This document shows, piece after piece, positions 37,249 through 45,068 of a stretch of DNA of 64,000 nt; position 1 is the stretch's first letter; each line of letters starts with the position of its first letter. The stretch comes from Psychrobacter celer (GTDB lineage Bacteria; Pseudomonadota; Gammaproteobacteria; Pseudomonadales; Moraxellaceae): assembly GCF_016107555.1 (NCBI RefSeq), contig NZ_JABASU010000005.1, forward strand, positions 91,257-155,256, given 5' to 3'. Under the pieces are notes generated by a model. That model was given only the letters and a program-made list of their open reading frames with translations. It was not told where the DNA came from and ran no database searches. The translations under genes were made by a program, and so were the position numbers.

Positions 37249-38319
37249 ATGCTGACGACCAATCAAACCTTTCAGGGGACTATCGCGTCGATATCATCGA
37301 GTGTTTTATTTTCGATGATGTTTTTATTTGGGTTATTTATGCAGCCTTTGACGGGCACGCAAGTGGCGTCATGGCGTGTGCTGATGATGCTACTCAGTCT
37401 GGTGCTGCTGGTCAGTGTGAGCAAGCAGTGGCAGCATGTTTTTGATTATCTAAAAACGCTCAAAACCGCCAAAGACTGGCTGATATTTATACTGCCAACC
37501 CCGATATTGGGTGGGCAGATTTGGCTGTTTATGTGGGCACCTGTGAACGGTTATGGCCTTGATGTCACTTTGGGGTATTTTTTATTGCCGCTGGTGATGA
37601 TCGTACTTGGTCGCTTTTTTTATCGTGAGCCGATGAGCCTGCTGCAAGGAGCGGCGGCGCTACTGGCGGCTTTTGGCATTGGTCATGATATCTTGCAATA
37701 CGGCTCGATATCGTGGGTGACGCTGTTTGTATGCTTGGGCTATCCGCCGTATTATCTGCTCAGGCGGACGATTGCTGTGCCACCAATTACGGGATTGTTG
37801 TCTGATTTGACGCTGCTGACGCCAGTGGTGCTACTGATGCTCTATACCAGTGGCGGCTTTAGTATGGCGGCGCAAAATATGAAGTTTTGGTATCTATTGC
37901 CACTGCTAGGCGCTTTTAGTGCACTGGCGATGTCGCTGACGATGCTGGCCAGTAGCAAACTACCCGTGTCGCTATTTGGCGCGCTTAGCTATATCGAGCC
38001 TATGCTATTGTTTGTATTGTCCATCACCGTGCTCAGTCAGAGCTTAGATGAAGGAGGCTCATTGTTTATGTATGGCATGATTACGACAGCGCTACTGGTG
38101 ATGATTGTCGATAGTGCGATAGGTTATCTGAGTCGTCGCCGTAGCGATCATTTGCATGGCTACCGCGAGCCACAAGTAGGTGGCTTTCCACCGCGCCGCC
38201 GCCTGATAAATCGCCGTATTGATGGCGCACTAAAAGCGCATCGGTTTCGTAAAATACGCCGTTATCAGCGAAAAATGGATAAAATCCAGCGAAAAATAGA
38301 GCAGTTAGATGCCAAATAA
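37249..38319 (+). CDS. RarD-like DMT-superfamily permease, paralogue 1
   Basis: 356 residues with about ten membrane segments in two EamA-type halves, e.g. SSSVLFSMMFLFGLFM, ILPTPILGGQIWLFMWAPVN, LGYFLLPLVMIVLGRFFYRE and FWYLLPLLGAFSALAMSLTM. The block QIWLFMWAPVNGYGLDVTLGYFL with FFYREP is typical of RarD. The C-terminal 60 residues are cytoplasmic and very basic (YLSRRRSDHLHGYREP, PPRRRLINRR, HRFRKIRRYQRKMD), an extension RarD of E. coli does not have. The substrate is unknown; RarD-type proteins are thought to export or import small metabolites. Very similar to, and the same length as, the gene at 38797. Confidence 0.9.
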   Translation: MLTTNQTFQGTIASISSSVLFSMMFLFGLFMQPLTGTQVASWRVLMMLLSLVLLVSVSKQWQHVFDYLKTLKTAKDWLIFILPTPILGGQIWLFMWAPVNGYGLDVTLGYFLLPLVMIVLGRFFYREPMSLLQGAAALLAAFGIGHDILQYGSISWVTLFVCLGYPPYYLLRRTIAVPPITGLLSDLTLLTPVVLLMLYTSGGFSMAAQNMKFWYLLPLLGAFSALAMSLTMLASSKLPVSLFGALSYIEPMLLFVLSITVLSQSLDEGGSLFMYGMITTALLVMIVDSAIGYLSRRRSDHLHGYREPQVGGFPPRRRLINRRIDGALKAHRFRKIRRYQRKMDKIQRKIEQLDAK

Positions 38320-38338
38320 AGCGTCAAACTCGTAATGA

Positions 38339-38494
38339 TATAGTCGCTCCGAAATAAAACTGGCATTCAAGATACTATGTGTCAGGCGCTACTGGTATAA
38401 ATTTGCTTTGCTCGCTGTGTGATTTCATCACGCCAGAGGCGGCATAAAATTCATTTCAGTAGTACGGCACCTGTCTTAAAGTAGATCGGCTATA
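38339..38494 (+). repeat. Palindromic MITE-like repeat, copy D (diverged)
   Basis: About 156 bp from TATAGTCGCTCC to AGATCGGCTATA. The core GCTACTGGTATAAATTTGC, then CCAGAGGCGGCATAAAATTC and TTTCAGTAG, matches copies A and B with changes in the outer parts. It lies between the two RarD-like genes, so it may have entered after or during their duplication. Confidence 0.75.
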
Positions 38495-38710
38495 TAAAAA
38501 TTCAAAGAATCGTTAAGTGGATGCATTGCTTATCTATTCTGACTTTGACATAATGCTGGCTATGATATAAGTATGAGTCATTTCAAGCGTTTATCTTGTG
38601 ATATGTAACGACAGATGGTTGTATTAGCCTGCTTTTAAAACCGAAGGGTTTTAGTATGATTGGCGACGTACAACCTGCGTGTACAATGAGATAGACAACA
38701 GGTCTTGTAG

Positions 38711-38752
38711 ACAAAAGCCTCCGACGTCCGCGTCTGAGGCTTTTGTTTTTTT
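38711..38752 (+). terminator. Terminator in front of the second permease gene
   Basis: ACAAAAGCCTC and GAGGCTTTTGTTTTTTT make a strong hairpin. The arms are nearly those of the gyrA terminator (GCCTC, GACGT, GAGGC). No gene ends just upstream, so its position is odd unless it was copied together with the permease gene. Confidence 0.85.
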
Positions 38753-38796
38753 CTAAAATTGCCAAGGACGTGCGCTTATTTCAAAAGGCTGTTTTT

Positions 38797-39867
38797 ATGC
38801 TCACCACCACCCAAACGTCGCAGGGCACCATCGCTGCCGTAGCAGCAAACTTTTTATACTCATTGTTGTTTTTATTTGGTCTATTGATGCAGCCGCTATC
38901 TGGGACGCAAGTCGCCTCGTGGCGTGTGCTGATGATGCTGCTGAGTTTGGTGCTACTGGTCAGTGTGTTAAAACAGTGGCAGCATATCTTTGATTATCTA
39001 AAAACCCTAAAAACACCCAAAGAGTGGTTTTTATTTATCTTGCCGACGCCGATATTGGGCGCCCAGATTTGGATATTTATGTGGGCACCAGTCAATGATC
39101 TGGGTCTTGAGGTGACACTGGGGTATTTTTTGTACCCGATGATTATGATCATGGTGGGTCGGTTTTTTTACAATGAAGCGATGACACCGCTACAGTGGGT
39201 CGCCACCATCTGCGCAGCTCTGGGCATCGCGTATGATGTCTGGCAGTACGGCGCGATTTCTTGGGCGACATTGTTTGTCTGTCTGGGTTATCCGCCTTAT
39301 TATCTGCTGCGTCGCAAGCTGGCAGTACCGCCCATCACCGGCCTTATCTCTGATTTGGTACTGCTGACGCCAGTGGTGATGATCGCCCTGTATATGAGTG
39401 GCGGGTTTGCGCTGGCGATCACTACCGATAAATTTTGGTATCTGTTGCCGCTGCTGGGTATCATCAGCACCGCGGCGATGTCGCTGACCATGGTCGCCAG
39501 TCAAAAGTTGCCCGTCTCGTTGTTTGGCACGCTATGCTATCTTGAGCCGATTTTTTTATTTATCTTTTCGATTACGATATTGCGCCAAAGCATCAATGAG
39601 GGCGGCTCATTATTTATGTACGGCATGATTTTTGTCGCGCTGCTGATTATGATTGCTGATAGTGCGCTTGGCTATAGGGCGCGTCGCCGTGATGATCGCC
39701 TGCATGGTTACAACGAGCCACAAGTCGGTAGCTTTCCGCCGCGTCGTCGTCTAAAAAATCGCCGTATCGAAGGGGTGCTTGCGGCTCATCGTTTTCGTAA
39801 AATCAAACGCTATCAGCAAAAAATAGACAAAATGACGCGCAAGATAGAGCAGCTGCATTCAAAGTAA
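38797..39867 (+). CDS. RarD-like DMT-superfamily permease, paralogue 2
   Basis: 356 residues from the ATG at 38797, exactly the length of paralogue 1, and starting MLTTTQTSQGTIA as against MLTTNQTFQGTIA. The open frame runs back to 38743 inside a terminator T-run, so that start is rejected. Long identical blocks are shared (MQPLSGTQVASWRVLMM with one change; SWATLFVCLGYPPYYLLRRK; SLFMYGMI), and so is the basic C-terminal tail (GYNEPQVGSFPPRRRLKNRR). The third-position differences are numerous, so the duplication is not very recent. Same fold, membrane segments and uncertain substrate as paralogue 1. Confidence 0.9.
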   Translation: MLTTTQTSQGTIAAVAANFLYSLLFLFGLLMQPLSGTQVASWRVLMMLLSLVLLVSVLKQWQHIFDYLKTLKTPKEWFLFILPTPILGAQIWIFMWAPVNDLGLEVTLGYFLYPMIMIMVGRFFYNEAMTPLQWVATICAALGIAYDVWQYGAISWATLFVCLGYPPYYLLRRKLAVPPITGLISDLVLLTPVVMIALYMSGGFALAITTDKFWYLLPLLGIISTAAMSLTMVASQKLPVSLFGTLCYLEPIFLFIFSITILRQSINEGGSLFMYGMIFVALLIMIADSALGYRARRRDDRLHGYNEPQVGSFPPRRRLKNRRIEGVLAAHRFRKIKRYQQKIDKMTRKIEQLHSK

Positions 39868-40097
39868 GGCGATCATTTATCGGGTGATAGGTTTGATTTG
39901 TTAGCCATGGTTTTTAGCCATAGTTTTTGCCCGTGTGCACCGCAGTTTGTGTGTCAATGACAGATGAATTGCGCTATTATCGAGCAGTATGCACACCAAG
40001 CACTGTCACGGACAAACGCCGTTACTGCCAAGTGCGTCAGGCGCAGGACACTTTGTCTATATGCTATTGCTCACTCACAAGATAACTAGGACGGTTT

Positions 40098-40766
40098 ATG
40101 TTACATCTTCATCATTTAGCAAACTCACGCTCGTTTCGTATTATTTGGCTGTTAGAAGAGCTAAACACCGATTATGAATTGACTTGCTACGAGCGCAACA
40201 AAGCGTATCGTGCGCCTGATAGCTTAAAAAAAGTGCATCCAATCGGTCATGCACCAATGCTAGAGGTCAACGATCGCGTGCTGATTGAGTCAGGGTTTAT
40301 CATCGAGTATTTAATCAAGCATTACGATACCGACAAGCAGTTCAAACCTGCTGATGACAACGAAGCGGCGTGGGAGGCTTATACCTTTTGGTTACACTTT
40401 GCCGAGGCATCATTGATGCCGCTGCTAGTGATGCGTTTAGTGTTTAGCAAAGTTGTTGACCAATCACCAATGCTAATTAAGCCTGTGAGTAAAAAAATTC
40501 AAAGCCAAGTGGAAAAAAACATGATTAGCCGCAGCTTAGATAGTATGCTGGGCATGATGGAGCAGCACCTACAGGACAATCATTGGTTTGCTGGTAGTGA
40601 GTTTAGCGCCGCTGATATTCAGATGCATCTTGCCGTCGTCGGAGCCAATGCAGGCTCTGGTTTGGATAGCAGTAAGTACACCAATATTTTAAACTGGCTA
40701 AAACGCTGCGAAGAGCGTGATGCCTTTAAACATGCCGAAGAAAAAGGCGGGCGTTTAAAATTCTAA
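40098..40766 (+). CDS. Glutathione S-transferase family protein
   Basis: 222 residues. N-terminal thioredoxin-like domain: HHLANSRSFRIIWLLEELN (Ser at the activating position), HPIGHAPMLEVNDRVLIESG with the cis-Pro and the GSH-binding E-S pair, FIIEYLIKHYD. The C-terminal helical domain ends with WFAGSEFSAADIQMHLAV and a GRLKF tail. It could conjugate glutathione or act as a reductase; the substrate is not predictable. GAAGGAG is absent but AGGACGG precedes the ATG. Two strong hairpins follow the gene. Confidence 0.9.
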   Translation: MLHLHHLANSRSFRIIWLLEELNTDYELTCYERNKAYRAPDSLKKVHPIGHAPMLEVNDRVLIESGFIIEYLIKHYDTDKQFKPADDNEAAWEAYTFWLHFAEASLMPLLVMRLVFSKVVDQSPMLIKPVSKKIQSQVEKNMISRSLDSMLGMMEQHLQDNHWFAGSEFSAADIQMHLAVVGANAGSGLDSSKYTNILNWLKRCEERDAFKHAEEKGGRLKF

Positions 40767-40780
40767 ACAAAGCGAATGGT

Positions 40781-40812
40781 ATCAATGATTAGGATACGCC
40801 CTAATCATTGAT
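40781..40812 (+). terminator. Perfect 13-bp inverted repeat after the GST-like gene
   Basis: ATCAATGATTAGG (40781-40793) and CCTAATCATTGAT (40800-40812) are exact complements with a six-base loop ATACGC. It begins 14 bp after the stop codon and is followed by TTTAAAATT rather than a clean T-run. Possibly an mRNA 3' end stabiliser in front of the true terminator. Confidence 0.6.
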
Positions 40813-40825
40813 TTAAAATTAACAT

Positions 40826-40861
40826 AAAAGGTTTTGTTTATTTATAGACAAAACCTTTTTT
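40826..40861 (+). terminator. Rho-independent terminator after the GST-like gene
   Basis: AAAAGGTTTTGT and ACAAAACCTTTTTT pair over 12 bp, with a T-run of six. It ends 10 bp before the next small gene. Confidence 0.85.
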
Positions 40862-40871
40862 AGGATAAGAA

Positions 40872-41132
40872 ATGACAGACTTGAATAAGCCCAACACGAC
40901 ACCGACTGACAGTGAGATTGCAGCCAAACAGCATACAGAGGCTACAGAGGTGCATCGCCAGCAAGTATCTATCAAAGCATGGTCACAAAAGCTGCTGGTG
41001 GTAATTTTGTGTGTTGCCAGCTTTTATGGCGGCTGGAAATCTTATGAGTCCAATATGGTCAATGAATGTACAGCCAATGGCGGTAAAATGATTGAAGGTC
41101 AAAGAACCATGCTATGCCAGTCGTTACAGTAG
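40872..41132 (+). CDS. Small single-span membrane protein, function unknown
   Basis: 86 residues. A hydrophilic N-terminus (Thr/Asp/Gln-rich, to about residue 38) is followed by one membrane segment at about 39-57 (KLLVVILCVASFYGGW) and a short C-terminal part with two Cys (NECTANGG and MLCQSL) that would face the periplasm and could form a disulfide. GGATAAGAA precedes the ATG. The next gene, rnz, begins 28 bp later, so they are probably one transcript. I do not recognise the family. Confidence 0.7.
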   Translation: MTDLNKPNTTPTDSEIAAKQHTEATEVHRQQVSIKAWSQKLLVVILCVASFYGGWKSYESNMVNECTANGGKMIEGQRTMLCQSLQ

Positions 41133-41160
41133 ATAAGGATTTAGCTAAAAGAGGGCGTTT

Positions 41161-42279
41161 ATGTTAAAGCTCACCTTTTTGGGCACCTCCGCTGGCGTGC
41201 CAACCAAGCAGCGTAACGTCACAGCGCTGGCGATAGAGTGCCTCAATCCTTATAGCTCGGGGGCAAGTCGACAGCAAAACAAAAAGTCGCGTCCTTGGGT
41301 TTTAATTGATTGCGGTGAGGGCACACAGCATCAGCTGCTTCATACCAAGCTATCTTTGCATCAGCTACAAGCCATTTGTATCACTCATGTGCATGGCGAC
41401 CATTGTTATGGTCTGCCGGGGTTGCTTGCGAGTGCGGCCATGTCAGGACGTACTGCAGCGCTGACGCTTATTGCGCCCAAAGCCATTGCCAAAATGCTTG
41501 AGGCGATGAGGCTGACAACCGAGCTGTATTTGCCATTTGCCATTGAATTTATGGCGATAGAAGATATATTGTCTGAGCCAAATGATGAGCATAAAAGTGA
41601 TGTAACTATCAATGTAGATCACCAACATCAGCTGGTTATAGACATTCACCCGTTGTCGCACCGCGTCGCTTCTTATGGTTTTGGTATTACTCAGACGATC
41701 AGCCGCCGTACCCTGAATACTGATAAATTGACAGCTGATGGTATCCCAGCAAGTGCGCTGTGGGGCAGGCTGCAGCAAGGCGAAGATGTTGTGACAGAAG
41801 ACGGACGCATGCTGTCGTCTGCTGAGTATATCGATAATGACAGCCAACGTACTCGGGTAGTGATTGCAGGCGATAATGATACGCCAGAGTGCTTATATAC
41901 GGCGGTCGTTGATGCAGACTTACTGGTGCATGAAGCCACTTATACCCATGCGGTGTTAAATAAGATACAGGCAAAAAACCCAGACTTTGATCCCATGCAC
42001 AGTAGCGCGCAGCTGATCGGCAAATTTGCCCAAGAAAACAGCGTTAAAAATTTAATTTTGACCCATTTTAGCCCACGTTATCAAAGCTTTGATAATCCGC
42101 AGAGTCATACGCCAAACATGGCGCATATTCGTCTGGATGCCCAAAGTGCTTATGTAGGCAATCTATGGCTGGCCGCAGATTTTGACCAATATATAGTAAA
42201 TGGCGCAGCGAATTTGGTAGATGAAGAAGCGGGTAGCCGCGTGCAGTACTTAGGTTCTGCACGCGCTCCTAAAAAATGA
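41161..42279 (+). CDS. rnz: Ribonuclease Z
   Basis: Metallo-beta-lactamase-fold endonuclease that trims tRNA 3' ends. 372 residues, a little over the usual 300-310. N-terminal FLGTSAGVPTKQRNVTALAIE is the RNase Z signature. The metal site HVHGDH lies at about residues 77-82, and further ligands are in HPLSHRV, AGDNDTPE, HEATYTH and LTHFSPRY. The extra length sits in a Ser/Arg/Lys stretch near residue 35 and in the region around 140-215. All three tRNA genes of this window encode CCA, so the role of RNase Z may be on other tRNAs or RNAs. Convergent with the DUF815 ATPase gene (14-bp gap). Confidence 0.93.
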   Translation: MLKLTFLGTSAGVPTKQRNVTALAIECLNPYSSGASRQQNKKSRPWVLIDCGEGTQHQLLHTKLSLHQLQAICITHVHGDHCYGLPGLLASAAMSGRTAALTLIAPKAIAKMLEAMRLTTELYLPFAIEFMAIEDILSEPNDEHKSDVTINVDHQHQLVIDIHPLSHRVASYGFGITQTISRRTLNTDKLTADGIPASALWGRLQQGEDVVTEDGRMLSSAEYIDNDSQRTRVVIAGDNDTPECLYTAVVDADLLVHEATYTHAVLNKIQAKNPDFDPMHSSAQLIGKFAQENSVKNLILTHFSPRYQSFDNPQSHTPNMAHIRLDAQSAYVGNLWLAADFDQYIVNGAANLVDEEAGSRVQYLGSARAPKK

Positions 42280-42293
42280 CAGGTAGCCGATGT

Positions 42294-43259
42294 TTAAGAC
42301 TGATTGTCCTCAGCAGCTAACTGCGCTTGTCCTATCCAGTAGCGGCTAAACTGATAGGCCACTCGCCCCGAACGCCCGCCACGCTCTGATGCCCAGCGTA
42401 AGGCAGCGGCTCTGATATTGTCAGGTAGCGCTTTATTTTCTTCTTCATTATTATTACTTTCTTTAACGTCATTCGCATTATCTAGATTGCGATTTGGCGA
42501 AAGTGATAAATAATGGCGAACGATGTGTAAGTAAGTATTTTGATCCATCGGGTGAAACGACAACCAAAGTCCAAAGCGATCAGACAACGATACCGTCTCG
42601 TCGATGGTCTCATAAGGATTGACTTCATCGGTTTGCCCATTATAAATATTGACATTGTCTTTCATCAGCTGCGGTAAAAGGTGCCGACGGTTACTGGTGG
42701 CATAGACCAGTAGCTTGTCTTGCTCGGAGTCCAGCGCCCCGTCCAACACGCTTTTTAACGTCCGATAACTCTCATCTTGACCGTTAAATGCCAAATCATC
42801 ACAGTACACGATATAGCGGCAATCGGTGTCCGCTGGTAGGGCACGGATGGCGGCGCGTATCTTATCAAGCACCCGCAGGTCATCACGGGCGATTTCGATG
42901 ATACGTAGCCCTTCGCTATGGTAGGCTTGTAGCAATGCTCGAATCAGCGATGACTTCCCTGCGCCGCGCGTCCCTGTCATCAAGACGTGATTGGCCGGAT
43001 AGCCCTTTAAAAACTGCCGTGTGTTTTGCACCAGTTTTGCCTTTTGCGTATCGATACCATGCAAATCATCCAGACTTAAAAACAAATTGACTGCCAAAGG
43101 CTCCAAGCGCCCGCGGTGACCACCAACCCAGCGATAGGCCAGCTGCTGAGGATCGATATCGATCTTTGGTGTGACTTGCTCTTGCAGATACTGCCCCAGT
43201 AACTCTAATAGCGGCTCGGGCAGGGCATAATTTATAATGGATGTGGAAGACTGGGACAT
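42294..43259 (-). CDS. DUF815 family ATP-binding protein
   Basis: 321 residues from the ATG at 43259; the frame extends 20 codons upstream but that part is rich in Phe and Cys and falls near repeat copy E. AAA+ fold: Walker A MTGTRGAGKSSLIRALL, Walker B region YIVYCDDLAFNG, sensor VYATSNRRHLLP. LSDRFGLWLSFHPMDQ and LPDNIRAAALRWASERGGRS with GRVAYQFSRY close the domain. This is the DUF815 pattern, widespread in proteobacteria and without an established function. An Asn/Glu-rich loop (about residues 275-295) is a lineage-specific insert. No partner gene is adjacent on the same strand. Confidence 0.88.
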   Translation of the reverse strand: MSQSSTSIINYALPEPLLELLGQYLQEQVTPKIDIDPQQLAYRWVGGHRGRLEPLAVNLFLSLDDLHGIDTQKAKLVQNTRQFLKGYPANHVLMTGTRGAGKSSLIRALLQAYHSEGLRIIEIARDDLRVLDKIRAAIRALPADTDCRYIVYCDDLAFNGQDESYRTLKSVLDGALDSEQDKLLVYATSNRRHLLPQLMKDNVNIYNGQTDEVNPYETIDETVSLSDRFGLWLSFHPMDQNTYLHIVRHYLSLSPNRNLDNANDVKESNNNEEENKALPDNIRAAALRWASERGGRSGRVAYQFSRYWIGQAQLAAEDNQS

Positions 43260-43308
43260 AATACTGGGTCGCTTATAACAGAAAAATATTAACGAAAATA
43301 GGTACCGT

Positions 43309-43422
43309 CTTACTGGCATTTATTTTCCTTGCGTGCTGTGCCTACGCCGGCAGATGCTGCGCAAAATGAATACCAGTAGCATATGATATCAAGTGTGCCA
43401 ATTTTATGTTGGGTTGGCTATA
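43309..43422 (+). repeat. Palindromic MITE-like repeat, copy E (diverged)
   Basis: The core TTACTGGCATTTATTTTCC, then TTGCGTGCTGTG and GCTGCGCAAAATGAATACC followed by AGTAGC, matches the family's GCTACTGG...CCAGTAGC palindrome. The right end reads GGGTTGGCTATA at 43411-43422. The left end is not clear. It lies between divergent genes, so it could influence both. Confidence 0.7.
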
Positions 43423-43476
43423 TAAAATGACGATATACAAATACAAAGCAGTTCTAAATAAAGGCCTTACTTTAGC

Positions 43477-44472
43477 ATGAAAGACAATGCCAGTAATTCA
43501 TCGCTAAGACAAGCGAAGACAGCGCCAGTATGGCAGGCTGATGCTCAGCAGATATTGCCTGTACTGACAAAAGAATTGGTAAAGTTGCAGTATCGTCAGG
43601 TATCGCACTTGCGCATTGGCGTGTATGCAGGCGACTATCAGGGCTTGAGCCGTGCCATGCACTCACAGTTTGGCCCAGTGCTACTTAAGTGGCAATTAAG
43701 CAAGCATCATTGTCAGCAGAGCGCTCAAGCGGTATCTAGCGGCCTCTTTTATGAGTATGGCATCATCACCGCGCTGTCTGCTTTAACGCCATATCAGCGC
43801 GTGGCACCGCCACTACTGGCGCATCATGAGTTATGTCTGCATATCGCAGCGCCGCCGTCAGCGCTCATCGTTGTGGTGATGCCCTATTATAAAAACGGCA
43901 GTCTATCACAGTATTTAAAGCGGCCGCTGCCCGCCCGTCAAAAGCATCAGCTTATCATGCAAGCGGCACAAGTAATCACGCAGCTGCATCGCGCAGGCTG
44001 GCTGCATAATGATATTAAACCCAGTAATATCTTGCTAGATGATTTGTCGCCACCTCATTTTTTGTCAAGTCAGGCAGATGATAGCAGCCTCAAGACTGAC
44101 TTGTTATTAACTGATTTTGCTTTGGCCACTCGTGTGGAGGCGTCAACCATAGGTCATCTTGCGGGTACACCGGCGTATCTGGCACCTGAGCGCTGGCAAG
44201 GACACGGCGCATCGGTGCAGAGCGATGTCTATGCGTTTGGCATTATGATGTATGAGATATTGGTGGGGGTGCGGCCGTTGCAGATTGATAAACAAAGTCG
44301 TGAGCCGCTCAAGGCATGGGCAGTCCAGCACTGTCAGCAGCCAATTCCAAGGCTACCGCCAGCATACCGCCATTATCAACCCATTATTGATCAAGCATTG
44401 GCAAAGCGGGTAGAGAAAAGGTATCAAAGCATGGCACAGATACTTTTGGCGTTAAGACGTATGTGGGATTAA
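43477..44472 (+). CDS. Eukaryotic-like Ser/Thr protein kinase
   Basis: 331 residues, cytoplasmic, with no membrane segment or extra sensor domain. Kinase elements: a loose glycine loop (IGVYAGDYQG, residues 47-56), ATP-anchoring Lys71 in VLLKWQLS, a hinge VVVMPYYKNGSLSQYL, catalytic loop HNDIKPSNILL with Asp179, Lys181 and Asn184, metal-binding Asp213 in DFA (usually DFG), and activation segment end GTPAYLAPERW. DVYAFGIMMYEILVGVRP and a final RVEKRYQSMAQILLALRRMW complete the C lobe. Key residues are intact, so it is probably active; HND instead of HRD and DFA instead of DFG are minor departures. No phosphatase or FHA gene is next to it, and its target is unknown. Confidence 0.88.
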   Translation: MKDNASNSSLRQAKTAPVWQADAQQILPVLTKELVKLQYRQVSHLRIGVYAGDYQGLSRAMHSQFGPVLLKWQLSKHHCQQSAQAVSSGLFYEYGIITALSALTPYQRVAPPLLAHHELCLHIAAPPSALIVVVMPYYKNGSLSQYLKRPLPARQKHQLIMQAAQVITQLHRAGWLHNDIKPSNILLDDLSPPHFLSSQADDSSLKTDLLLTDFALATRVEASTIGHLAGTPAYLAPERWQGHGASVQSDVYAFGIMMYEILVGVRPLQIDKQSREPLKAWAVQHCQQPIPRLPPAYRHYQPIIDQALAKRVEKRYQSMAQILLALRRMWD

Positions 44473-44604
44473 AGAGAAGGTCGGTTCGGGAAGAGTGTTG
44501 AGAAATAAAGCGTATAGTGAGTTCAGTATAAAAACGATACAGTTCCACGTTGATATATAATGTATCTGTTTTATTGAGAATTGACTATAGTATAGATTGG
44601 AGCA

Positions 44605-44678
44605 AACGCTGAGCGCTAAATACTGAAGCTGCTATACTTCGATAATAGCTTCGATGCTTGGCGTTTAGTAGGAGCGTT
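44605..44678. repeat. Imperfect long palindrome between the kinase gene and tRNA-Leu
   Basis: AACGCT (44605-44610) and AGCGTT (44673-44678) bound a palindromic stretch in which CTAAA/TTTAG and GAAGCT/AGCTTC also pair. It resembles a repeat unit different from the TATAG family. No second copy was noticed in the window. Confidence 0.5.
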
Positions 44679-44708
44679 CTAATTAGCAAGCATAAAAACT
44701 AACAGGCA

Positions 44709-44736
44709 CAAAAAAACCTGCATCAAGGCAGGTTTT
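44709..44736 (-). terminator. Terminator of tRNA-Leu
   Basis: Read on the minus strand: AAAACCTGCC-TTGAT-GCAGGTTTTTTT, a good stem with seven T. It lies about 30 bp after the CCA end of the tRNA. Confidence 0.88.
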
Positions 44737-44767
44737 AATATTTGGTCTAAGATGTACTATCCGAAAA

Positions 44768-44852
44768 TGGTGGGGCTGGAGAGACTCGAACTCTCACACC
44801 TTGCGGCGCCAGAACCTAAATCTGGTGCGTCTACCAATTCCGCCACAGCCCC
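44768..44852 (-). tRNA. tRNA-Leu (TAG)
   Basis: On the minus strand it starts GGGGCTGTGGCGGAATTGGT and ends CCAGCCCCACCA, 85 nt. The seven-pair acceptor stem is complete and CCA is encoded. The anticodon loop TTTAGGT gives TAG, leucine. A long variable arm (CGCCGCAAGGTGTG region) confirms a type II tRNA. Confidence 0.97.
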
Positions 44853-44940
44853 ATTTTTGTTACTCTATCATCAAAAGCATATGAACTCAAATGCTATCGA
44901 AATAGTTAACTGATTCGGTAGTGCGTCTCAGTGGTTGGCT

Positions 44941-44968
44941 ATTATATAGAGTTTAAATTTTTTGGCAA
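44941..44968 (-). promoter_or_regulatory. Promoter of tRNA-Leu
   Basis: Read on the minus strand: TTGCCA (44968-44963), 16 bp, TATAAT (44946-44941), about 90 bp upstream of the mature tRNA 5' end. The same 16-bp spacing is seen in the Val-Asp tRNA promoter. Confidence 0.8.
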
Positions 44969-45068
44969 CCCCTATTTGCAATTATTTTCGATATTTTAGC
45001 AATTATTTTTCATATTTTTCATAAGTTAATGATATAAAAGGGCTTTTACTTTAAGTTTTTTTAACGTT

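Noticed and set aside
42294..43319. Longer version of the DUF815 protein starting at 43319
   Set aside because: The extra 20 residues are unlike the family and the first codons run up against repeat copy E; the ATG at 43259 fits better.
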